Both the position numbers and the translations under genes were made by a program. Positions 55,780-64,000 of a DNA stretch of 64,000 nt are shown one piece after another. Every line of letters begins with the position of its first letter. The stretch's first letter is position 1. Under the pieces are notes generated by a model, which did no database searches, was not told the DNA's origin, and worked only from the letters and a program-made list of their open reading frames with translations. Origin of the DNA: Serripes groenlandicus (taxonomy: Eukaryota > Mollusca > Bivalvia > Cardiida > Cardiidae); the NCBI GenBank assembly GCA_031761405.1, contig JASEVX010000010.1, positions 8,440,486 through 8,504,485 on the forward strand, in the 5' to 3' direction.

Positions 55780-57534
55780 CAGTACAGCTCACGCGGAAAA
55801 CGCGTTTTCCGCGATCCCACGATGGACAAATATTTTTCATCGCGGATAATCACCGCAATTCAACCTATATGATCACCGCAATACCGCCTACGGGCTAATT
55901 ATATCACCGCGATTGACATGTCGTCGATTCGAGCTTCTTATCTATTCTTATCTATTTTGAAATCACCGCGATTCCACCGCAATATTTACCTGTAAAAATG
56001 TTATAATTTTATTAAAAATTTTTTTTTTTTTCCGATTATGTACATGTACACGTTTATTGACGAATTGCGATTATTTTATGACACAACTTGCTAAAATTCA
56101 TTCCATTTCAGTAAATTATTCGAAAAACAGTGGAAGATTGTGTTTGTTTACGATAAGGTCAAGTTTCGTAATAGAAAATGGCGGACATCGGATATACGTT
56201 TATCGTACATATGATTATCTCACATTTTTTAGTAAGAGAGAAATATTGTTAAATTACAATACATGTACATGTACATTGTATATATATCTTTGAATTTTGT
56301 ATATACAGTACATGTACTTGAATCTCTTAATAAAGACAGATTGTTGATTTTTGAGCTTTTCTTATCAACTTAATAAATGAATTATCCAATTGTAATATTG
56401 TTGAAAACTGTACATTGTACTTCTGATGAAGGATGATATAAATAAGCAAATGAAATGTGTCTGTGTCTGTTTTTTCTATCATATAAACTTTTCACACCAG
56501 TGATTAATCATCTATGTACAGTCTTTATGTTTTGTGTTTCAAATGTATGTATTAATTAAAGTACAAAAGTTGTATGTTACACTTTGGAGAGTATTGTCGT
56601 TATCCCTTTCCCATATAAATAGACGCTTTCAGACGTCTCTGCACTACACGACTTTTGAAAATATTGTGGCAAAGGTGAAATTTCCCATGATGAAATATAT
56701 TTGCGACTTTTGAAAACATATATTGAAAAGGTATTTACAATATCTACAAATAAAAGTGTAAATATTGATAAATGTTCAAAAATTGTATGTTACATTTTGG
56801 AGAATAAAGTCGTTAGTCCTTTCCCACGTATAGACGTTTACCCTTTCCCATATCAAAAGTTTTTGGTTGTTTAATTAAATCCGGGACTAACATGGGCGCT
56901 TCACACTTCTTTGTTTGCAAAGTTTGTTTTTGTTATTCAGCCAACTTTGAAACAGGTTTTAAAGAAATAATTTATAGGCGATTAAGAATGAACAATGCAT
57001 TGGTAATTGTGGTGATTGACAATGGAATTACGGCATTTGCTAGTGAGATTTAAAGTAAGCTACACATCTTTCAGGCAGAATTAACAGTTTTATTATCACG
57101 TAGTTGTATCGTTTACAGAATACATCAAGTTTAGGGGAATTGTATTGATGAATTTTAATGAATTAAGTTGTTACGCATATATGCTGCTTTATAGTTAGTA
57201 CTGATTTATAATCATTATCCTCTTCAACAACATTTATTAGTACTGTAATAAAATAAAAATTAAAAATTAAAAAAAAAATCCCAGCAAAACGGCGAGAAAA
57301 AGCTTATCTATTCAAAAAAATATCACCGCGATTCCGCGATGGTTCCACCGCAACTCCACGATGATCGGTTTTATCAACCCCCTGTGGTTATCTTGTTGCG
57401 TCCGCGATGGACATAAACAAAAATCGCGGTGATGGGTGGAATTCCACCCACCTTCGCGGACCAAAATATTTGTCCGCGTTGAGATTTGTCCGCGGTGGCT
57501 CGCGGACGATGCGTTTTCCGCGTGAGCTGTACTG
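55780..57534. mobile_element. Non-autonomous pogo/Tigger-like DNA transposon
   Basis: 1755 bp with 24-bp perfect terminal inverted repeats beginning CAGTACAGCTCACGCGGAAA, flanked by TA on each side as in the Tc1/mariner superfamily; a CAGTA start fits the pogo branch. The left end contains the 20-bp palindrome GCGGAAAACGCGTTTTCCGC. Both subterminal regions are rich in ATCACCGCGATT-type motifs (55835-55985 and 57330-57440). No transposase frame is present; the longest frames are under 85 codons. It contains a further family A fragment. Confidence 0.85.
56600..56845. mobile_element. Family A fragments nested within the pogo-like element
   Basis: TATCCCTTTCCCATATAAAT, AGACGCTTTCAGACGTCTCT and GCACTACACGACTTTTG, then AAATTTCCCATGATGAAAT, and a second end-like CCTTTCCCACGTATAGACG. 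Confidence 0.6.
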
Positions 57535-57849
57535 TATGTTTTCAAATTTATTTAACAATTAAGCTATCTTTTATGGATTTTTTTCTGGTTTTTGCCAGTA
57601 CATTTTCGATGTCGTCTGCTGTAGAATTGTCGTATGTGGGAAAGCGATAATTAGAATATGATACGTTTTCATAACAATGATCCTCAGGTAAAAGACTAAA
57701 ATACTCTTTGACTTCTATGAACCAGTGATCGGTACACGCGCACTGAACAGCGACACTCTGTCGGTTAGAAATTAACCGTTAAACCTGATATGATATTTTT
57801 AGAATCGTCCGTAATTTAAAAATAGTTGAGGAGAGAACAAACGTCTGAA

Positions 57850-57965
57850 TATTTCATACAATTTAAAAACATTGTGGGGCAAGAAGAAATTGCTCGCTTT
57901 TAGTTATTACTTGACCTTGACCACAGTGTTTCAAAAGTCGCCTGCTGCAAAGGCGTACGTAACAG
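57850..57965. mobile_element. Family A right-half fragment
   Basis: AACATTGTGGGGCAAGAAGA, AATTGCTCGCTTTTAGTTAT and TTTCAAAAGTCGCCTGCTGC. Confidence 0.55.
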
Positions 57966-57989
57966 CCGTTTGTCACATCAGGGCGTGGC

Positions 57990-58219
57990 TTAACCCTTTC
58001 CCTCATATAGACGCTTTCTGACGCCTCTGCAGCGGACGGCTTTTTGAAAACATAGTGACAAAAGAAGAAATTGCACAAAACGTGCAATTTCTCCTTTTGC
58101 CACAATGTTTTCCACTTTTCGTCATAGGTTATCCATTCAATTATGGAGATTTTCTATGTTTTGACAAAATATGTTCAAAGTCGTCTGCTGCAGAATTGTC
58201 GTATGAGGGAAAGGGTTAA
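57990..58219. mobile_element. Family A MITE (full length, near consensus)
   Basis: TTAACCCTTTCCCTCATATA to GTATGAGGGAAAGGGTTAA, 230 bp. The hairpin AAATTGCACAAAACGTGCAA and both AGACGGC/GTCGTCTGC-type blocks are present (the left one reads GCAGCGGACGGC). Probably the best reference copy here. Confidence 0.92.
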
Positions 58220-58264
58220 GAAGACTTCGATCGATGAGAATTTAATGAGACTGACGTGTCCCTT

Positions 58265-58585
58265 GATGATTGCGTCTCATGTGTTTCTGTCGATTTAGTC
58301 GGTAGCGACATGAACTGTCAATCCAGAGGTTGTGAGTTCGAACCAACGCTCGGCCAACATTTTTTACGACGCTTAACAAAGGTTACAGCAACAAGCGTCA
58401 TTCGTCCTCCTCCAATGGTATACTAGTCTATTTGGAAAGGCAGGCAGCCAGCTGCTTGGGAAGTCTGTTGAGTGGAGTAATGGTGTTTTGAAAGTTAAGA
58501 AACTATGGATTTGAAACACATAGGTAGATGAACTGGCCGCCATAATATGACTGAAAGACTATTGAAAATAGCGTTGAATCCGAAA
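58265..58585 (+). mobile_element. tRNA-derived SINE (type 3), copy 1
   Basis: The head has AGAGGTTGTGAGTTCGAACC (B box). The body has AACAAGCGTCATTCGTCCTC, CTCCAATGG, AGGCAGGCAGCCAGC and AACTGGCCGCCATAATATGA then CTGAAAGAC. Followed by ATCACTAAATCAATCA. Confidence 0.72.
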
Positions 58586-58621
58586 TAATCACTAAATCAA
58601 TCAGTCAGGTGTTTCTGTAAT

Positions 58622-58895
58622 GTTGAGCCGCAATAACTCAATCGGTAACGACGAGGGCTATCAATTTAATAGGTCTTGAGTTCGAACAACGGGGCGGCCA
58701 TTCAGACTTTCAGACGATTGACAAAACTCATTGTGACTCTTACTTCATTTGTCTGTTGCCAATTGGCTCCAGTTTTCTTGGAGGAATGTTGTATGGTATT
58801 TCAGTTCGGAAAAGTCAGGAAATACGCTTTAGACGAACTAGCCGCCGTAATATGACTGAAATACCGAGTTCATGGCGTTAAACTCCGATAAATAT
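58622..58895 (+). mobile_element. tRNA-derived SINE (type 3), copy 2
   Basis: TTGAGCCGCAATAACTCAAT, CGGTAACGACGAGGGC (A-box region) and GGTCTTGAGTTCGAACAAC (B box), then GTCTGTTGCCAATTGGCTCC, AAAGTCAGGAAATACGC, and GAACTAGCCGCCGTAATATG ending CATGGCGTTAAACTCCGATA. Same orientation as the preceding copy. Confidence 0.78.
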
Positions 58896-58990
58896 ATTTT
58901 TGAAAAATGTAACTGGTGGGATGGAAACCAATGCATAGAAATCGAAAAGGACCGCACCATGCGGTATTTGAGTCTGTTTATAAGCTGAGT

Positions 58991-59112
58991 TTAACCCTCT
59001 CCCAAATAAAACAAATCTGCAATTGACGACTTTGAAACTATCAAGTCCAAAATATTGAAAATCTCTTTAAATGATAGCATGATTACTGAATGATGTTGAA
59101 ATCATTGTGGCA
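58991..59112. mobile_element. Family A MITE, left half
   Basis: TTAACCCTCTCCCAAATAAA, AATTGACGACTTTGAAACTA and AAATCATTGTGGCAAATGGG. It breaks off at the centre, shortly before the following SINE. Confidence 0.65.
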
Positions 59113-59139
59113 AATGGGTACATCGATAACGAATCTTGA

Positions 59140-59300
59140 TTTCAGCTTCAAGTTATCATCCTCGATGTCAGTACTCGCGCCGTGTGTGTGGAAAAGTCCC
59201 GATTGCAGAACCAGCACCATCACGGGGTTCGAACACGAGACCATTTTACAAAGGGGTGAAGCTCTACTAGCGTCTTCCACCTTAACTGGTCGCCTACAAT
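59140..59300 (-). mobile_element. tRNA-derived SINE (type 1), minus strand, degraded
   Basis: ATCCTCGATGTCAGTACTCG, CGCCGTGTGTGTGGAAAAGT, AGCACCATCACGGGGTTCGA (B box in complement) and GAAGCTCTACTAGCGTCTTC match the copy at 30611-30775 in order, with many changes. Confidence 0.72.
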
Positions 59301-60590
59301 GCAATATATCTCTGGGTGTATTTTTTAACAAAAAGGTGTAAGCCTAGCCTTGGTAGTATCTCGATCATGTCACGTGACCCCCATTTCGCCCGACATGCCT
59401 CAAGCTGTAGTCAAAATACTGCTCTAATGGTCAGATGGAAGCCATTCAGGCGATCATTATGGGTCATGGTTCTTCCCCCAACATCTCAATGAAGCCACAC
59501 ACCTGCATTAAATCAAAGTCCATTCTTATATCTACCATTACAGCATCAAAAACTCGGGGCCCATCCAACCTTTTTTATAGCTTTGACGTCAAATACCCTT
59601 ATCCCGCATTGAATTTCATTTTAAATTTCAGAAAATACAGGATGTTCTAAAAATGACTCTGAAGGTGTCAATACAGTCAAAAGCAAACCAGGGTTTGGTT
59701 ACAAATCACTCACAGGATAATTAGTTTTCAAAAAAAGAATTCAACTTTCAGCAAAATCCTTATTGTCCAATAGGTGACAATTTCAGTCTTACATATTCAT
59801 CTGACCTGCAAGCCGATCTGAATTGCTTCCCTTTGACCTAAAGGCTTCGAATCTCGGATGAGGATTTGTTTTCCTCAATTAGGCTTTATATCAATTCTCT
59901 TTCTAAATACTAACGACGTTAGATGTTTACTAATTTAGATGTTTACTAATTTAGATGTTTACTATTTTATGACAGTTATATTGAAATATAGTTCATGTTG
60001 TTTTTGAGTTTCTGAATACAACTAATTAAATGTCTTTGACTTTGATTTGCCTATGGATAATGCATACATTATAAATAACCAGGAAAGGTAAACTACACTT
60101 CATGTAAACTTGAAAATATAGAAGGCGCAACCTAAAGATTTACAAAATAGGGTTTTCTATTCCAGAAATGAAAAACAAATGTTGGATTCTTATAAGATTT
60201 AGAAATGAGAAACAATGTATTGACCTAGCATAAGAAAAGAACCAAAAGGAGTTAATTTAGCTCGTTGAATAGTGTGCTCTTATCAAATGCGCTATCACCA
60301 CATTGTCATTTTAGGTCACAATACACCAAATAAATTCCTTCTTTGTTTCCATGTAACTCGACAAGTTTCAGCCCTCACTTGTCACACTTTCGAAGCGTTT
60401 CTCATGTAGAACACCATATATCATTGAAATGAAGTACCTCTAATATGTAAAACAATTAAAAAGAAAATGTGGGGCTCATGCATTATGGAAGAAAGTATTC
60501 ACCAGGCGAAAATGGTTACCGTCATTTTAATGACAGAATCAGATCCGGACAAAACCGATGTTTCACATTCTCTTCTTTCTCTTTCAAACA
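59301..60590. other. No recognised gene
   Basis: Mostly unique AT-rich DNA. A 16-bp unit (AGATGTTTACTAATTT) repeats three times at about 59920-59968. GACCTGCAAGCCGATC with GCTTCGAATCTCGG near 59812-59855 could be a tRNA-like remnant. Confidence 0.4.
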
Positions 60591-60594
60591 TACT

Positions 60595-60700
60595 AAAAGA
60601 TATCAAATCAATCATTTCCAGTGGAACCTATACACATTTACAATGAATTTAATCTTAATTTCAATATTCAATGCATTCTGGTGCTGATTAAACTCATTTC
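60595..60700. repeat. Dispersed repeat, copy 2
   Basis: TATCAAATCAATCATTTCCA, CCTATACACATTTACAATGA and CAATGCATTCTGGTG, the counterpart of 21590-21690. Confidence 0.62.
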
Positions 60701-61784
60701 TACGCAAACAAAAATTGAGGCATTATTTTGCATGACCGCAGATATATTTGGCGTTATTTGACCTTTAAACGTATTACTTTGGTTCAGTTAATATTGAATA
60801 TATATTATTTTTCCGCCATAAAGGCGAGCAAAGACAAAAATAGTCGTAGATTAATGGGTGCCGGGTAAAACTTGTTTATCAATAATACTCAGGATAAGTT
60901 TTTGTTTAGAAACATTGGTTTGAGCTCAAAAATATTGTAATGCCAAAAATAACATAACATACATATGTAATGTATACATATTTTAACAATTATATAAAGG
61001 CAAAAGGGTCCGGCCACAAGTTCTCTCTACCCAGGAAAGGCCCGTGCCTAAAATTTAACTTGCACATTTTTAATGTCCTTTATGTTTAAGCATGTTTATG
61101 ATTTTTAAGACTTTTTTTTCCATTCCAGTTTGGAAATGTTATTGAAAATTACACGAAAATGCTCAAAATATGATTAATTTGTGAAGAATTGAAAGAAAAA
61201 ACACACAAAGAAAAATCTCGAAACATTGGTCAGCTATCATCAAAGCAAAATAATGTGTAAATTTAACGCAAAATTGCTAAATATATTCAAAGGTTCATAT
61301 GTTCAAGATAAACGATATATTCAAATTTTCCCATGTACGAGTTAAACAATTTATTCGAATGTTCATATGCTATTTTATCTGGAATCATCTGTACTGTCTA
61401 ATAAAGCAAATGTCAACACTGTTATATAAATTTAAAAGTGGCTAGGACTTAAATTTAGGTTCCAGACATATATTAGTATATGTACGATGTTTGGTTCATC
61501 CTCCCTGTGAGTGCATCACCCGAATCAGTGTATGTAGCTTCAGTTTATTGATTGGTTGATCTATGTGCTGTGATCATGGGATTCGCATCAGTACTCAGTT
61601 ATCATACTAGTATCACAAAGGTTTGAATTGAATTATCATTATGAGTTGAATATGTCTGTTATACTAGTATCATAATTATTATTAGCTGTAACATACTGCT
61701 GTAATTATGTCACGATGATAACATAAATGTACATACACCTATTCTGTAACAAAAAACATGGTTCTTTATTTATCAAATGTTCGA
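60701..61784. other. No recognised feature
   Basis: AT-rich DNA with no protein, RNA or repeat signal beyond short chance matches (TACTAGTATCA occurs twice near 61605 and 61665). Confidence 0.4.
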
Positions 61785-61882
61785 CCACTTGGTCATGGTC
61801 AAAACAAATTAAAACAGAATGGAAATTTCCATTCTGATGTTGAAATGATTTTTTTTTTTAATTCTTGATAAAGACCAAGTGG
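61785..61882. repeat. Foldback inverted repeat
   Basis: CCACTTGGTCATGGTC pairs with GATAAAGACCAAGTGG; nearer the centre CAGAATGGAAATTTCCATTC is itself palindromic. A T-run lies in one arm. Confidence 0.72.
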
Positions 61883-62296
61883 TGGAAACTTTGATAATTA
61901 AACAGGGTTTTTTACTGATTGTCTTCTCTTTGGATGTCCTTGTCCTAATATACAAACATCTATGTTTACATTACGAAATAAAGAGTTTGAATCTTGAATC
62001 TTGTATTATTTACTTTGCGACTTAGTTAGTGACTAGTCTATGTGCAGGACATACCGACCTGAACCCATTGCCAAGAACTGTCAGTGACCTTTGAAATCAA
62101 CAACTTAATCAATTTCTGACGATTTCTTTTTATAGCTCTTTCTCAGTCTGTACTAAATTGTATTGATTAAAAACAGTTTATTTAGCTGCTAGATTGCTTT
62201 GAGATCGCGTTTCAGTGATATAGTCATGGGGTTCAATCTGTGTAACTTCGCTTATTGCAACAGGTTGACATTTTACGAGTTTCTCTCTTTTTTTGG

Positions 62297-62515
62297 TTAG
62301 CCCTTTCCCACCTGCAGACGCTTTTCCAACCTACGTCTTTTGAAACAATTGTGGCACAAAGTCACCTTGCTCATAATGAGCAATTTATCCTTTAGCCAGA
62401 ATGTTTTCAAATCTATCAAATAGTTATACTTTCATTAACGCAGTGTTTCCAAAGTTTTGCCTTGATATTTTCGATATCGTTTGCTGCAGATGTGTTGTAT
62501 GTGGGAAATGGTTAA
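62297..62515. mobile_element. Family A MITE, divergent
   Basis: TTAGCCCTTTCCCACCTGCA to GTATGTGGGAAATGGTTAA. The centre CTTGCTCATAATGAGCAATT pairs; TTTCGATATCGTTTGCTGCA marks the right subterminal block. Confidence 0.78.
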
Positions 62516-62849
62516 AGTCATTATTAGAAACTCGTATCGACTTCCAATTTGTCTACTTTATTAATTTAGCGCTATACGCGTATCTGCCTTTTGTTGCGGA
62601 AGAAAATCTCACGTCACACTCGAAAACAGACGACTTTTGAAAATCGAGTTGATTAAAAAAGAAAAATCCATACACAACAATTCTGTAGACGACTTTGTCA
62701 ACATCAAGGCAAAAACTATGGAAGGTGCTGTTTTTTATCAAAACGCGCCTACAAGTGCGAAAATGTAAGGAGAAATTGCGCAGAACGAAATCAAGGTAGA
62801 TGTAGCAACAAGTCTCATTTCAGGGGGCGTATTTAGATAACCTTACACA

Positions 62850-64000
62850 ACGACCAATCAGATGACATAGTTAACTAGCACAATGAGTGCTGGGCGAGTG
62901 CTGCTCGACCAATCATATAGCATATTTAACTATCGCATCGAGTACTCGGCGAGTAATTACCGAATCAACCAATCAAATTGTATATTAAACTAGCATACCG
63001 AGTGCTCGGTGAGTACTAACTTAATCAACCAATCAAATGGCATATTAAACTAGCACAACGAGTACTCGGCGAGTGCTAACCTAATCAAGCAATCAAATGG
63101 CATATTAAACTAGCACACCCACCTAGTGCTCGGCGAGTGCTAACCTAATCGACCAATCAAATGGCATATTAAACTAGCACAACGTGTGCTCGGCGCTAGC
63201 CGAATCGACCAATCAAATGACAAATTTGATCTAACAAAATCGATCAATCAAATCAAATATTAAACAAGCCCACCGAGTGCTCGGCGAGTGCTAACCTAAT
63301 CAACCGATCAAATGGCATATTTAACTATCGCTTCGAGTGCTTGTCGAATCGACCAATTAAATATCATATTCAACTATCGCATGGAGTACTCGGCGAGTGC
63401 TAATCAATCAACCAATCAAATGGCATATCAAACTAGCACACCGAATGCTAACCTAATCTTCCAATCAAATGGCATATTTAACTAGCGCTTCGAGTGCTAG
63501 CCAAATCGACCAATTAAATGGCATATTTAACTATCGCATGGACTGCTCGGCAAGTGCTAATCTAATCAACCAATCAAATGGCGTATTAAACAAGCACACC
63601 GAGTTCTCGGCGAGTGCTAACCTAATCTTCCAATCAAATGGCGTATTTAACTATCGCTCCGAGTGCTAGCCAAAATGGCATATTTAACTAGCGCTTCGAG
63701 TGCTAGCCAAATCGACCAATTAAATGGCATATTTAACTATCGCATGGACTGCTCGGCAAGTGCTAATCTAATCAACCAATCAAATGGCGTATTAAACAAG
63801 CACACCGAGTTCTCGGCGAGTGCTAACCTAATCTTCCAATCAAATGGCGTATTTAACTATCGCTCCGAGTGCTAGCCAAAATGGCATATTTAAATAGCGC
63901 ACCGAGTGCTCGGCGTGAGCTACCCGAATCGAGCAATCAAATGAAAAATTTGATCTAACGAAATCGACCAATCAAATGAAGTATTAAACTAGCACACCGA
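62850..64000. repeat. About 60-bp satellite array running off the window
   Basis: About 18-19 units whose consensus is CCAATCAAATGGCATATTAA, ACTAGCACACCGAGTGCTCG, GCGAGTGCTAACCTAATCGA. Units vary in the GAGTGCTCGGCGAGTGCT palindromic part and in length. From 63469 a 206-bp higher-order unit occurs twice in tandem without visible difference (63469-63674, 63675-63880), which also yields two identical reading frames. Continues past position 64000. Non-coding. Confidence 0.93.

Larger units (their letters stand above)
55602..57650. mobile_element. Family A MITE interrupted by a pogo-like transposon
   Basis: Left part 55602-55779 (ATAACCCATTTCCACCTGCA, AACAGCAGACGATTTTGAAA, AAATTGCTAATGATGAGCAA). 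Right part 57537-57650 (to GTCGTATGTGGGAAAGCGATAA). The junction sequence TGTTTTCAAATTTATT ... CAGTA, 64 bp, is present on both sides. Confidence 0.82.

Noticed and set aside
63469..63875. Two near-identical small proteins
   Set aside because: Both arise from the 206-bp higher-order satellite repeat.
62850..64000. CRISPR-like array
   Set aside because: Repeats abut without unique spacers and the window is eukaryotic; it is a satellite.

Overview
This is a non-coding-rich animal nuclear window, most likely from a bivalve mollusc. The evidence is an AT-rich base composition, genes split by introns of about 2 kb with GT-AG borders, tRNA-derived SINEs, a decayed LINE, and dense short inverted-repeat elements. 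It also holds 145-bp arrays with a TGACCTAG core of a kind I associate with bivalve genomes. No bacterial-style operons, CRISPR arrays or functional RNA genes were found. The taxon call is inference from repeats and gene types, not from a database match.

Two protein genes can be supported. (1) An apolipoprotein D-like secreted lipocalin lies on the minus strand. Its four coding exons are 31526-31642, 29191-29318, 27350-27438 and 25367-25596, with a TATA box at 31695-31703. They join to an intact 187-residue protein with the GxW, TDY and Arg lipocalin signatures and four cysteines. (2) A bursicon-type cystine-knot hormone subunit lies on the plus strand. Its main exon is 50569-50989, a poly(A) signal lies just after the stop, and a phase-matched candidate 5' exon lies at 48606-48631. 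Two coding relics of transposons are also readable: a FLYWCH/MULE transposase remnant (6014-6529) and a LINE reverse-transcriptase remnant (about 9090-9870).

Nearly everything else is repeat. Four short inverted-repeat families recur; I label them A to D. Family A (about 230 bp, TTAA-CCCTTTCCC ends) and family B (about 214 bp, TTAA-CTCTTTCAGCGCC ends) look like piggyBac-type MITEs because they are bounded by TTAA. Family C (about 245 bp, CGAGGGCTTGGCGTGAAACG ends) and family D (about 260 bp, GAGCCGTCTCACGAGAAAAC ends) are foldback elements. A, B and C share a central hairpin of the form GCTCnnnnnGAGC. A 1.75-kb pogo-like transposon (55780-57534) sits inside a family A copy.

Layout: 0-15 kb, MITEs, two transposon relics and SINEs. 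16.9-18.1 kb, a 72-bp minisatellite. 18.1-19.8 kb, a segment colinear with intron 1 of the lipocalin gene. 22.9-24.0 kb, a hairpin tandem array. 25.3-31.7 kb, the lipocalin gene with MITE-filled introns. 35.3-36.3 kb, the 145-bp array. 39.1-44.8 kb, a 2.8-kb segment duplicated in tandem. 48.6-51.0 kb, the bursicon-like gene, whose putative intron holds an exact 370-bp tandem duplication and a 47-base poly(C) run. 55.6-57.7 kb, the nested transposon. 62.85-64 kb, a 60-bp satellite running off the window edge. The two genes show no direct functional link.
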